A stretch of 64,000 nt of DNA from Fodinibacter sp963834965 (GTDB lineage: Bacteria > Actinomycetota > Actinomycetes > Actinomycetales > Dermatophilaceae), in contig CAWIEI010000019.1 in assembly GCA_963834965.1 (NCBI GenBank), positions 62,001 through 126,000 on the forward strand. The letters are read 5' to 3'. The position numbers and the translations under genes were made by a program. The notes below the pieces were generated by a model, which saw nothing but the letters and a program-made list of their open reading frames with translations, made no database searches and was not told the origin of the DNA. How positions within the stretch are numbered: position 1 is the first letter of the stretch; each line of letters opens with the position of its first letter. Shown here piece by piece: positions 26,977 to 35,868 of the stretch.

Positions 26977-27405
26977 TCAGGAGTCCCGGCGGCGCAGGGC
27001 CACGACCGGGATGACCCGGCTCGTCTTGGTCTCGTACTCCTTGAACCCCGGGGCCGCCGCGGTGAACTGCGCCCAGCCGGACTCGCGCTCAGCGCCCTCG
27101 AGCACCCGGGCGCGCACCGCCACCGTGCCCTCCCCCGGCACCTCGATCGAGGCGTCCGGGTGCGCCTGGAGGTTGTGGAACCAGGCGGGGTTGTCCGGTG
27201 CGCCGGCCTTCGAGGCGGCGACCAGCCAGGTGTCGGGGTCCTGCCGCAGGCCCATCACCGGCCCCACGCGCTCCGAGCCGGACTTGGCGCCGACGTGGTG
27301 CAGGAGTACGAGGTTGCGGCCGAACCCGCCGGTGGTCACCGTGCCGTCGTTGGCGCGGAACTCGTCGATGATGTTCTGGTTCCAGTCGTTCGCTCGCTCG
27401 GCCAT
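26977..27405 (-). CDS. Nitroreductase/deazaflavin-dependent oxidoreductase (Ddn family)
   Basis: A 142-residue split-barrel protein with the Ddn-family order: IIDEFRANDGTVTTGG, LVLLHHVGAKSG, VGPVMGLRQD, ASKAGAPDNPAWFHNLQAHP and VPVVALRR at the end. Members use reduced F420 to reduce nitro-compounds or quinones and are typical of actinobacteria. AGGAGA stands 8 bases before the ATG. It faces marR tail to tail and is divergent from the intact Zn-ADH. This gene implies that the organism makes coenzyme F420. Confidence 0.93.
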   Translation of the reverse strand: MAERANDWNQNIIDEFRANDGTVTTGGFGRNLVLLHHVGAKSGSERVGPVMGLRQDPDTWLVAASKAGAPDNPAWFHNLQAHPDASIEVPGEGTVAVRARVLEGAERESGWAQFTAAAPGFKEYETKTSRVIPVVALRRRDS

Positions 27406-27588
27406 GCGGGAATCTCCTGACGGGACGGGGCACGTCCCCCCAGCCTGACTGATCGACCCCTCCCACCGCCAGAAGGACCCTCGCCTGAGCAGGCACTGCC
27501 GAGGGAACAACCACCTCCGGGATCCCCCCGTGGGCGCCCGCCAGCGGCTTGACTGGCAACCGTCCACCGAACCGCAAGGAGACCGCTC

Positions 27589-28605
27589 ATGCGTGGCACC
27601 GTCATCCACGGCCCCCGGGACGTCCGCCTCGAGGAGCGCCCCGACCCGACCATCCTGGCGCCGACCGACGCGGTGGTGCGCACCGTCGCGACCTGCGTCT
27701 GCGGCTCCGACCTGTGGCGCTACCGCGGCATCCAGCCGGTGACGAAGCCGACTCCGATCGGCCACGAGTACGTCGGTGTCGTCGAGGAGGTCGGTGCCGA
27801 CGTGACCTCCGTGCAGCCCGGCCAGTTCGTCGTCGGCGGGTTCCTCACCAGCGACAACACCTGCCCTCTCTGCCGCGCGGGGGCACATGCCAACTGCCAG
27901 AACGGAACTGGCTACAACGGGTGTCAGTCCGAGCTGATCCGGGTGCAGAACGCCGACGGCACCCTGCTCGCCACCCCTGACGCCCCGGATGCCGCCCTGG
28001 TGCCGAGCGTGCTCGCGCTCTCCGACGTCATGTGCACCGGGTGGCACGCCGCCGTGTGCGCCGACGTGCGCCCCGGGAGCACCGTGGTGGTGGTCGGTGA
28101 CGGCGCGGTCGGGTTGAGCGGAGTGCTCGCCGCCGCGCAGCTCGGTGCGTCACGTGTCATCGTGATGAGCCGGCACGCCGACCGGCAGGCCATCGCCCGC
28201 GAGTTCGGCGCCACCGACGTCGTGGCCGAGCGCGGGGACGCCGGCGTCGAGGCGGTGCTCGAGCTGACGCACGGCGTCGGTGCGGATGCCGTGCTCGAGT
28301 GCGTGGGCACCGACGACTCCGTGGTGCAGGCGCTGCGCTGCGCCCGCCCCGGCGGCATGGTCGGCTGGGTCGGGGTGCCCCACGTGACCGACCTGCCGCA
28401 GGAGCACATGTTCTGGCGAAACGTCGGGCTGCGCGGTGGCCCGGCGCCGGTGCGTGCCTACCTGCCCGACCTGCTGGCGAAGGTCCTGGACGGCGAGATC
28501 GACCCCGGTCGGGTGTTCGACCGCACCCTGCCGCTCGACGAGGTGGCCGAGGCCTACGCCGCGATGGACGAGCGGCGGGCGACCAAGGTGCTGCTGCGTC
28601 CCTGA
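27589..28605 (+). CDS. Zinc-dependent alcohol dehydrogenase family protein
   Basis: A 338-residue medium-chain dehydrogenase. Catalytic zinc ligands: CVCGSDLW and IGHEYVG. The structural-zinc loop is altered (NTCPLCRAGAHANCQNG). The Rossmann motif is VVGDGAVGLSGVLAA. The C-terminus has GGPAPVRAYLPDLL. This is the intact copy of the deleted gene at 25022, with the same N-terminal DPTIL-PTDA signature; substrate is unknown. AAGGAG lies 9 bases before the ATG. CCCTCG and CGAGGG, 16 bases apart, stand about 80 bases upstream and may be a regulator site. Confidence 0.93.
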   Translation: MRGTVIHGPRDVRLEERPDPTILAPTDAVVRTVATCVCGSDLWRYRGIQPVTKPTPIGHEYVGVVEEVGADVTSVQPGQFVVGGFLTSDNTCPLCRAGAHANCQNGTGYNGCQSELIRVQNADGTLLATPDAPDAALVPSVLALSDVMCTGWHAAVCADVRPGSTVVVVGDGAVGLSGVLAAAQLGASRVIVMSRHADRQAIAREFGATDVVAERGDAGVEAVLELTHGVGADAVLECVGTDDSVVQALRCARPGGMVGWVGVPHVTDLPQEHMFWRNVGLRGGPAPVRAYLPDLLAKVLDGEIDPGRVFDRTLPLDEVAEAYAAMDERRATKVLLRP

Positions 28606-28658
28606 CCCGGTTTCGACACCCTCGTCCGGCCGCGAGGGCGTGGGCCTACATTCTGGGG

Positions 28659-30173
28659 ATGGACCTCGACCTGTACCTCCGCTCCGACGCGACCACCCTG
28701 GCCGGCCTGGTGGCCGCGAAGGAGGTCACGGCATCCGAGCTGCTCGCCCTGGCCCGGGAGCGCGCCGACGCCGTCAACCCGGTGATCAACGCGGTCGTGA
28801 TGCCCCTGACCCGGGTCGCCGATGCCCGCGCTGCCGACCCGAACCTCGCCGGCCCCTTCGCCGGCGTGCCGTTCCTGATCAAGGACCTGGCCCAGGAGTA
28901 CGCCGGCTTCCCGACCTCGAGCGGGTCGCGCGCACTGGCGCACGACGTGGCCACCGAGCACGCGCTCGTGACGCGGCGGTTCCTCGAGGCCGGGCTGGTC
29001 ATCCTGGGCAAGACCAACACCCCGGAGTTCGGGGCCAAGGGCATCACCGAGTCGACGTTGTGGGGAGTGGCCCGCAACCCCTGGGACGTCACCCGCACCC
29101 CCGGCGGCTCGTCCGGGGGGTCGGGCGCGGCAGTCGCGGCCGGCATCGTGCCGGCGGCGGGCGCCAACGACGGCGGCGGGTCCATCCGCATCCCGGCCGC
29201 GTGCAACGGCCTGGTCGGGCTGAAGACCAGCCGCGGCATCGGCCCCTACGGCCCACAGACCGGCGAGCTGATGTTCGGCATGGTCACCCAGGGCGTGGTC
29301 TCGCGCACGGTGCGCGACAGCGCGGCCCTGCTCGACGCGATCATCGCGCCGGATGCCGGTGCCGCCTACGAGGGCGCCATGCCGCCGGTGCCGTTCGCCG
29401 AGGCGGTCCTTCGCGCGCCGGGCACGCTGCGGGTCGGCTACTCCTCGTCATCAGCGATCAACGCCCACCCCGACCGCGAGGCGGTGCTCGCGGTCGAGGC
29501 GGCCGCCACCCTGCTGGCCGAGCTCGGCCACGAGGTCGAGGAGGTCAGCCCGCCACACGACGACGAGGCGCTGGCGCGCGACTTCCTCACCATCTGGTTC
29601 GCCCAGCTCTACGGGCAGATCGCCGACGCAAAGAAGCGGTTCGGGTCCCCGGACAGCCACTTCGAGGCCGACTCGTTGGCGGCGGCCGAGCTCGGGCGGG
29701 CGGCCGGCATCCGGCCCCTGATCGAAGCGGTCACCAACATCAACACGCACACCCGGGCCCTGGCCCGGTTCCACGAGACCCACGACATCTTCCTGACGCC
29801 GACCCTGGCGCAGCCCCCGCTGGCCGTGGGCGCCCTCGACGCGTCCCGGTCGCTGCAGCGCGCGTCGCGCGTGGTGTCGCGTACGCGCACGGGCAAGCTG
29901 CTCGCGGCATCGGGCGTGCTCGACCAGATCATCACCGACAACCTCAGCTGGGTGCCCTACACCCAGCTCGCGAACCTCACCGGGCGGCCGGCCATCAGCG
30001 TGCCGCTGCACTGGACGAATGCCGGTCTGCCGCTGGGCGTGCAGCTGGTGGGGCGCCTCGGGGCCGACGGGCTGCTGCTGCAGGTCGCCGCGCAGCTCGA
30101 GGAGGCGCAGCCGTGGTTCCACCGCTACGCCGAGCTCGACCCGGTGCTCGACCCGGTGCGCGCCCGGGGCTGA
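28659..30173 (+). CDS. Amidase (amidase signature family)
   Basis: A 504-residue amidase-signature hydrolase. The Ser-cis-Ser-Lys triad is visible: Lys in FLIKDLAQ, cis-Ser and nucleophile in the Gly/Ser-rich GGSSGGSGAAVAAG ... GGSIRIPAA segment. It starts LDLYLRSDATTLAGLV as in enantioselective amidases. Such enzymes hydrolyse carboxamides to acid and ammonia; the family does not give the substrate. It follows the Zn-ADH by 53 bases on the same strand and may be co-transcribed. No strong Shine-Dalgarno; the ATG is set by the conserved N-terminus. Confidence 0.93.
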   Translation: MDLDLYLRSDATTLAGLVAAKEVTASELLALARERADAVNPVINAVVMPLTRVADARAADPNLAGPFAGVPFLIKDLAQEYAGFPTSSGSRALAHDVATEHALVTRRFLEAGLVILGKTNTPEFGAKGITESTLWGVARNPWDVTRTPGGSSGGSGAAVAAGIVPAAGANDGGGSIRIPAACNGLVGLKTSRGIGPYGPQTGELMFGMVTQGVVSRTVRDSAALLDAIIAPDAGAAYEGAMPPVPFAEAVLRAPGTLRVGYSSSSAINAHPDREAVLAVEAAATLLAELGHEVEEVSPPHDDEALARDFLTIWFAQLYGQIADAKKRFGSPDSHFEADSLAAAELGRAAGIRPLIEAVTNINTHTRALARFHETHDIFLTPTLAQPPLAVGALDASRSLQRASRVVSRTRTGKLLAASGVLDQIITDNLSWVPYTQLANLTGRPAISVPLHWTNAGLPLGVQLVGRLGADGLLLQVAAQLEEAQPWFHRYAELDPVLDPVRARG

Positions 30174-30174
30174 C

Positions 30175-30462
30175 TCAGCGGCGACGCCCTGCCGCGCCGC
30201 CGCCGAGGCCCCCACCGAAGATCGCGCTGACCCCGATCATGAAGCCGACGTCGTACCAGTTGCCGCTGTTCTGCACCTCGTAGATCGACACCTGGTCGGT
30301 GAAGAGCGAAGGCGACACGATCAGCGTCACCGGCGAGATGAAGCCCTGCCAGAGGCCCATCCAGAACCCAGCGGGGTCCGGGCCGGTGAACGGCGGCTGC
30401 GGCCATCGGCACACCGGCCTGGCACGCCTGCCGCTGCCGAGCGAGGTATCAGTGAGCCCCAT
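30175..30462 (-). CDS. Small conserved membrane-associated protein, function unknown
   Basis: A 95-residue protein with a hydrophobic WMGLWQGFISPVTLIVSLF-like segment (residues about 33-55), then VSIYEVQNSGNWYDVGFMIG and a Gly-rich basic tail. I recognise this pattern (short protein, FWxGLWxGFI, NGxWYDxGF) from many bacteria but no function is assigned to it. GGAGG is upstream of the ATG. It ends one base past the amidase stop and runs tail to tail with it. Confidence 0.75.
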   Translation of the reverse strand: MGLTDTSLGSGRRARPVCRWPQPPFTGPDPAGFWMGLWQGFISPVTLIVSPSLFTDQVSIYEVQNSGNWYDVGFMIGVSAIFGGGLGGGAAGRRR

Positions 30463-30510
30463 CCGCGCCTCCTGTGCTCCAAGGAGCCCACCGAAGCAGG
30501 AGAAACCCCC

Positions 30511-33411
30511 ATGCCCAATCGCATCATCGCAGCGACCTCCGACATCCCGATCGCCGACCTGTCCGCGCTGCGAAAGCAGCTGAAGACAACGCAGTTCAGC
30601 GCCGTCGAGGCCGCTCCGGCCTTCGTCGAGGCGTTCGACCGCAGCCCGAACCGGGCCGTCGCCCTCGCCCGCGGCTACGCGGCCACGCTGGAGACGACCG
30701 AGGATCACCGGCAGCTCTTCCAGGCCGTGGCGGGCATGGACGACACGCACCGGCGCGCGCTCATCCAGGGCTATCGGCAGGAGGGGCAGGGTCGCGGTGT
30801 CGTGCAGGCGATCTCGCTACTTCCCCGTGCGCAGGGGGCGGCCGTCATGGAGTCCCTCGTGCTCAAGACCGACGGCGCCATCGACAAGCGCGCCGCCAAG
30901 GAGGTCGGCGCCTGGCTGCGGGATGCCGGGGCCGTCATGCGCGCCCACGCGATGGGGCTGCCCAGCCCCATCGTCGACGACGCCGTCGTCGAGTTCTTCG
31001 AGGACGTGGGCGACGCGATCTCGGATGCCGTGAACGCCGTCGTCGACGCGCTGCACGCCATCGGCGACGCCTTCGTCAGCGCCATCTCCGACATCGTCAA
31101 CTGGACGATCGAGGCCGTCAAGGACCTCGCCCACGCGCTCTACAGCGCGGCCGCCAGCCTCGCCGAGCTCGTCGGCAAGATCGCCGAGGCGACCTTCCAG
31201 GTGCTCAAGACGATGATCAACGCGCTGGAGCAGATCGGCATCGCGATGAGGGACGTCGTCGTCGCGGCGCTCGAGCTCGCCCAGTCGGTGATCGTCGACG
31301 TCTTCCGGGCCATCGACCAGCTCGGGCGTACCCTCGCCCAGCTGCTCTCGACCATCGCCGGGCTGGCGATCGGCTTCATCCGCAAGGCCGTCGAGGCGCT
31401 CATCGCGATCGGCAAGGAGATCGGCAACATCCTCGCCCAGGCGGTGGCCTTCGGCTTCGCCCTCGTCAAGGGCGTGGTGACCTCGCTACTGGCCCTCGGC
31501 AAGGCGATGGGCGAGATCCTCCTGACGCTGGTGACCCGCCCCGGGGACCTGCTCGGCCAGGTCGTCCGCTCCTTCCGCGAGCTCGGCAACACCCTCGGCC
31601 AGGTGCTCGACGCCACGATCGCCGCGGGCGCCGACTTCGTGCGTCGCGTGGCCGCCGCCGCGGCCGGGATCGGCGAGGCCGTGGCCGACCTCGTCTCCTA
31701 CGCCACCGCCGCAGCCATCGCCATCGGCCGCGCCGTAGTGCAGGGCCTGCTCGACGCGGGCAAGACCCTCGTCAACCTCGTGACCAGCATCGCCTCGGCC
31801 GGCTTCACCGCCCTGAAGAAGCTCGTGCAGATCGCCTTCGACCTCGGCCGGGCGCTGGTCACCGTGCTCCGCGACCTGGCCAAGATCGCGTTCAGCCTGC
31901 TCAAGGATGTCGTCAAGGCGGCCTTCGAGCTCGGCAGGACGATCGTCGAGTTCGCCGGTGCGATGGTGGAGTTCACGTATGCCGTCGCGGCGCGCCTGAT
32001 CGACGCCGCCCTCCAGGCGGGCGCCGCGGTCGCCGACCTGCTGGAGGCCGTCGTCGCCAAGGGCTACTTCGTGCTCCGCAAGCTGGTGACCGGCGTGCTG
32101 CAGGCGCTCGGCCCGGTGGGCGACATCTTCGAGTGGCTGATCGAGCGTGGGGAGGCGCTGGCCAGTGAGCTGTGGCGGCAGGCCGTGCTCGCCATCCGGT
32201 TCGTCAAGCACAGCGTCACCGAGATCCTCGACTGGGCCCGGGCCCAGGGCGCCGCGATGTTCGACGCCATCCTGAAGTCCGTCGAGGCGGCCGGTGAGGC
32301 CATCCGCACCGTCATCGAGTGGGCCGAGGCGGTGGGTGACGAGGCCCTCGTGCTGCTCGCCGAGGCGACCAAGCGGGTCGGCAACAGCATCGAGTACGTG
32401 CTCTCCTACATCGCCAACGACGCCCTGCCGGCCCTCGGCAACGTGATCAAGGGCGTGCTGAACGCCGGGGCCTCGCTCGTCGATGTGATGGCGTGGGCGC
32501 TCGACCGCTCGCTCGAGGTGCTGACGCACGCGGTGCAGTCGCTGCTCGACCTGGGCAAGACCATCGCCCAGCTCGTCGCCGCCACCCTCGCCAACCCCGG
32601 CGACGCCCTGGACAACCTCCTGAAGGCGCTCGACGCCGTCGGGAAGACGCTCGGCCAGATGGCGGACGACGTCTGGACGCTCGGGGAGGTCGCCTGGGAG
32701 GCGTTCGTGCGCTCGGCCAAGGCGATCGGCCGGGCTGTGGTCGACATCCTCGCGGCGGCCTGGGACATCGTGGGTGCCGCGCTCGGTGCCGCGGTGAGCA
32801 TCCTGTGCAGCACCCTCGGCGGCTACCGCGCGATGACCCCGCAGGAGGTGGCCGAGGCCCGGCTCGTCTTCGAGGACGCCCTCGACTACGACCACATCTT
32901 CTTCGCGGTCGACGACATCACCAACGACATCATCTTCGGCATCCAGGACTGGTTCCGAGGCCGGCCGGACTCGCGAGCCTTCGTCACGAACAGCCTGGTG
33001 AACTTCGACGTGGACGACGGGCTGAGCCGGCGCACGATGATCCACGAGCTGACCCACGTGTGGCAGTACCAGCACGTCGGGTCCGCCTACCTCGCGGATG
33101 CCGTCTACGCCCAGGCGACCGGCGACGGCGTGGGCGACAGCGGCTACAACTACGGCTACCGGGAGCAGGTCACTCCCACGGTCACCATCCCCAAGGACTT
33201 CGGGTCGGCGACCGAGACGGGCCCGGTCGGGGAATGGACGGGTGAGGAAGGCCAGAACGACCTCGCGGTCGACGGCTCGACGTGGGCCACGCTCAACCCC
33301 GAGATGCAGGCGCAGGTGATCATGCACTGGTACGTGCGCAGTGTGCTCACCACCCCGCCCATGGACGCCACCGCCTGGCAGCCCTACGTCGACCTCGTCC
33401 GCGCGGCGTGA
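30511..33411 (+). CDS. Large helical-repeat protein with C-terminal HEXXH metallopeptidase-like domain
   Basis: A 966-residue protein, not a recognised family as a whole. Residues 1-150 are a compact helical head. Residues about 150-770 are nearly unbroken amphipathic helices with a recurring pattern of roughly 30 residues (LGK/LGR/IGK, then short runs of V, I, L and A), looking like a phage tape-measure or apolipoprotein-type chain. Residues 775-966 hold MTPQEVAEARLVFEDALDY and MIHELTHVWQYQ (His845, Glu846, His849), close to the metallopeptidase-like domains of Vgr-related and DUF4157 (eCIS-linked) proteins. No signal peptide. GCAGGAG precedes the ATG. It heads a five-gene set with a caspase-like protease, ACP and ketosynthases. 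A secreted or membrane-active effector is an inference. Confidence 0.75.
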   Translation: MPNRIIAATSDIPIADLSALRKQLKTTQFSAVEAAPAFVEAFDRSPNRAVALARGYAATLETTEDHRQLFQAVAGMDDTHRRALIQGYRQEGQGRGVVQAISLLPRAQGAAVMESLVLKTDGAIDKRAAKEVGAWLRDAGAVMRAHAMGLPSPIVDDAVVEFFEDVGDAISDAVNAVVDALHAIGDAFVSAISDIVNWTIEAVKDLAHALYSAAASLAELVGKIAEATFQVLKTMINALEQIGIAMRDVVVAALELAQSVIVDVFRAIDQLGRTLAQLLSTIAGLAIGFIRKAVEALIAIGKEIGNILAQAVAFGFALVKGVVTSLLALGKAMGEILLTLVTRPGDLLGQVVRSFRELGNTLGQVLDATIAAGADFVRRVAAAAAGIGEAVADLVSYATAAAIAIGRAVVQGLLDAGKTLVNLVTSIASAGFTALKKLVQIAFDLGRALVTVLRDLAKIAFSLLKDVVKAAFELGRTIVEFAGAMVEFTYAVAARLIDAALQAGAAVADLLEAVVAKGYFVLRKLVTGVLQALGPVGDIFEWLIERGEALASELWRQAVLAIRFVKHSVTEILDWARAQGAAMFDAILKSVEAAGEAIRTVIEWAEAVGDEALVLLAEATKRVGNSIEYVLSYIANDALPALGNVIKGVLNAGASLVDVMAWALDRSLEVLTHAVQSLLDLGKTIAQLVAATLANPGDALDNLLKALDAVGKTLGQMADDVWTLGEVAWEAFVRSAKAIGRAVVDILAAAWDIVGAALGAAVSILCSTLGGYRAMTPQEVAEARLVFEDALDYDHIFFAVDDITNDIIFGIQDWFRGRPDSRAFVTNSLVNFDVDDGLSRRTMIHELTHVWQYQHVGSAYLADAVYAQATGDGVGDSGYNYGYREQVTPTVTIPKDFGSATETGPVGEWTGEEGQNDLAVDGSTWATLNPEMQAQVIMHWYVRSVLTTPPMDATAWQPYVDLVRAA

Positions 33412-33440
33412 CCTCCCACGTGGTCCCGAAGGAGCAGGGG

Positions 33441-34442
33441 ATGCGCGAGCACGCGGTCACGGTGGTGGCCGACCCGGTCGACGCCGACCCACTCGCGCCC
33501 CTCCTCGACTTCTGGCGGCACGGCGCCGGGCTCCGGCTGCTCCCGTGGAGCGCCGTGGCCGGGGGCCGGCCGGAGTCGCTCGCCCAGCTCGCAGACGGGG
33601 CCGGTGCGGTGCTCGTCGTCGGCGACCGGCGCCGCTCACCGCGCACCGTGCTGCCAGGCCCGGTGCTCGTCGCCGGCGACGGGAGGGTCGTCCCGGCCGC
33701 GTGGCTGCCCGCCACCTGCTCCGACGACCTGGCCAGGTTCGCCCGCACCGCGGTGGCCGTGCAACGGCGAGCGGCCTCGGGTGCGTCGACGACCGCCGCT
33801 GAGCGCTCGACATCCGCTGTGGCGGAGCGGTGCTCGCTCGTCGTGCTGGGCGAGCGGCACCCGCGCTTCGACCGGCTGGCCGACCGGATCGTCCGGATCG
33901 GCGGCGAAGCCCGCGAGGCCGACGCTGCCCAGGTGATTGTCCAGCGGGCCACGGCCTACGAGGTGCGCCGCGACGACCTCGTCAGGTTGTTGGGCACCGG
34001 GCCCGCTCTGGGCCTGTACGTCGGGCACGGTCGCCCGATCGGCTGGGTCGGCTACGCCGGCACCCGCGCCCACCACTTCGCCGATGCCGTCGCGCGGCCC
34101 GGCCACGAGGCCGCCGCCGCCGTCGTGTCGCTCACCTGCCAGACCGCCAGCCGGCGGCGCACCGCGCTGTCGTTCGCCGAGGCGTTGCCGCTGCGTGGTG
34201 TCGCGGCCGCCACGATCGGCGCCGTCACCTCGACAGTGCACACCGGCAACGCGCGCTGGGCGATGCGCATGGCCCGCGGCCTCGGCACCGCCCGGACGAT
34301 CGGCGACCTGGTCGCCATGGTCGCGCCCCACGACCCGCACGCCGCCACCTACCGGCTGCTCGGCGACCCCACCGCACCCCTGCTCGACGCACCCGCGGCC
34401 GAGCCGACGCAGCATCCCCACCCCCTCGAGGAGGCATCATGA
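33441..34442 (+). CDS. Caspase-fold (C25/CHAT-like) cysteine protease
   Basis: A 333-residue protein. The C-terminal half has the layout of clan CD peptidases: YVGHGRP with His196, then about 37 residues on SLTCQTAS with Cys233, then LSFAEALPL, GVAAATIGAV and a closing YRLLGDPTAPLL, which resembles the end of gingipain-like C25 domains. The N-terminal half (1-185) is Ala/Arg-rich and unassigned. AAGGAG sits eight bases before the ATG, 29 bases after the helical HEXXH gene, and its stop overlaps the ACP start (ATGA). Cleaving the neighbour is an attractive but untested role. Confidence 0.7.
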   Translation: MREHAVTVVADPVDADPLAPLLDFWRHGAGLRLLPWSAVAGGRPESLAQLADGAGAVLVVGDRRRSPRTVLPGPVLVAGDGRVVPAAWLPATCSDDLARFARTAVAVQRRAASGASTTAAERSTSAVAERCSLVVLGERHPRFDRLADRIVRIGGEAREADAAQVIVQRATAYEVRRDDLVRLLGTGPALGLYVGHGRPIGWVGYAGTRAHHFADAVARPGHEAAAAVVSLTCQTASRRRTALSFAEALPLRGVAAATIGAVTSTVHTGNARWAMRMARGLGTARTIGDLVAMVAPHDPHAATYRLLGDPTAPLLDAPAAEPTQHPHPLEEAS

Positions 34443-34690
34443 ACCGCTCGGAGATCCTGTCCGTCATCCGTGAGGAGCTCGCCGTCGCGGCTCCCGACGT
34501 CGCGCCGGACGCCGACACCGCCGCCCACTTCGGCCTCGACCTCGAGGTCGACTCGCTGGCCGTGCTCGAGTTCGTCGCGCGCCTGGAGTACCGGTTCGGC
34601 ATCGCGGTGCCCGACGACGCATGGCCGGCGCTCACCTCGATGGATGCCGTTGCCGACTTCCTCGAGTCCGCGCTGGTCGGCGCGCCGTGA
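34439..34690 (+). CDS. Stand-alone acyl carrier protein
   Basis: An 83-residue ACP: N-terminal helix (SEILSVIREELA), then LEVDSLAVLEFVARLEYRF with the phosphopantetheine Ser39, then a third helix. The usual acidic pattern is present. It overlaps both neighbours by 4 bases (ATGA with the protease, GTGA with the ketosynthase), which points to fixed stoichiometry in one transcript. Unlike the megasynthase ACPs earlier in the window, it has the normal Ser. It would carry the acyl chain extended by the downstream ketosynthase. Confidence 0.92.
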   Translation: MNRSEILSVIREELAVAAPDVAPDADTAAHFGLDLEVDSLAVLEFVARLEYRFGIAVPDDAWPALTSMDAVADFLESALVGAP

Positions 34691-35868
34691 CCCGTCCCGT
34701 CCAGGTCGTCGTCACCGGCACCGGCGCGGTCAGCGCCCTCGGCGGGGACGTCGAGGCAACGTGGCACGGCATCCTCGATGGGCGTACGGCCGTGCGGCAC
34801 TGGGCCGACCTCGCCGCGGAGGGCCACGCGCTCGACGTCGCGTGCCGGGTCGACGACACGGTGTGGGCGGGCGGCGTGCCCGGCACCCAGGTGCGAGGCC
34901 GGGCCCTGGCCCAGCGCGCCGCCCGTGAGGCGCTCGACGGCGCTGGGCTGCTGGGCCCTGACGGGCGGCTGCGTGCTGGGGTCGACCCCACCCGGGTGGG
35001 GGTCTTCGTCGGGACGACGATGGGCGAGTCCGGTGTCTACGAGGGCGCGACCCCCGCCAGCGGGTTCGACCTCGCCCAGGGCGGCTCGCAGGTGTTCGCG
35101 ACGTCGGTGGCCTCGACGTTCGGTTTCACGGGCCCCGCTCGCACTCTCGGAACCGCCTGTGCGGCAGGAAACTACGCGATCGGGGCCGCCGCTCGGGCGG
35201 TCGCCTCGGGACGCATCGACATCGCCCTCGCCGGCGGCGTCGAGCCGTTCTCGCGGATCGCGATGGTCGGCTTCGCCCGGATGCGTGCGATGGCGCCGGA
35301 CGGGTGTGCGCCCTTCGGGCTGGGCCGTCGGGGCATGACGCTCGGCGAGGGCGCCGCCTTCGTGGTGCTGCAACGACGTGCGGATGCCGTCGCCCCCCGC
35401 GCCGTCGTCGGCGGGCTCGGGCTGAGCGCCGACGCCCACCACCCGACCGCTCCGCGCGAGGACGGCAGCGGCATGGCCGCGGCCATGCGGGCGAGCCTCA
35501 CAGCATCCGGCCTGTCACCGGCCGACATCGGGTGGGTCAGCGCGCACGGCACCGGCACCCCACGCTCGGACGCCGCGGAGTCGCTGGCGCTGCACACCGT
35601 CTTCGGCGACGGGCCGCCGGTCTCGAGCATCAAGGGGGCGCTCGGCCACGCGCTGGGGGCCGCCACGGCCCTCGAGGCCGTGGTCGCGGTGCGCTCCTTG
35701 GAGACCGGCATGGTGGTGCCGAATGCCGGTGTCACGCAGGTCGACCCGTCGCTCGACGTCGATGTCGTGCTCACCGCGCGCGACGCGCCCGGGCTCGACT
35801 GGGTGCTCAGCTGCGGCTACGCCTTCGGTGGCCTGAACTCCGCTCTCGCGCTCGGGAGGGCCGCATGA
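34687..35868 (+). CDS. Beta-ketoacyl-ACP synthase (FabF/KAS II-like)
   Basis: A 393-residue thiolase-fold condensing enzyme with a complete active site: GTACAAGNYA (Cys158), SAHGTGTP (His287) and KGALGHALGA (His321). Length and motifs match FabF-like enzymes of accessory (aryl polyene or antibiotic) clusters rather than a housekeeping FabF. It condenses acyl thioesters with malonyl-ACP, with the ACP encoded immediately upstream as likely partner. No AT, KR or DH is encoded in the operon, so reduction would have to come from elsewhere or not happen. The GTG start overlaps the ACP stop. Confidence 0.93.
   Translation: MTRPVQVVVTGTGAVSALGGDVEATWHGILDGRTAVRHWADLAAEGHALDVACRVDDTVWAGGVPGTQVRGRALAQRAAREALDGAGLLGPDGRLRAGVDPTRVGVFVGTTMGESGVYEGATPASGFDLAQGGSQVFATSVASTFGFTGPARTLGTACAAGNYAIGAAARAVASGRIDIALAGGVEPFSRIAMVGFARMRAMAPDGCAPFGLGRRGMTLGEGAAFVVLQRRADAVAPRAVVGGLGLSADAHHPTAPREDGSGMAAAMRASLTASGLSPADIGWVSAHGTGTPRSDAAESLALHTVFGDGPPVSSIKGALGHALGAATALEAVVAVRSLETGMVVPNAGVTQVDPSLDVDVVLTARDAPGLDWVLSCGYAFGGLNSALALGRAA

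Noticed and set aside
31486..33327. A minus-strand frame of about 613 codons opposite the helical HEXXH gene
   Set aside because: It is rich in Asp/Gly/His/Arg with no motif or ribosome site. The plus strand has a good start, HEXXH and the downstream overlaps.
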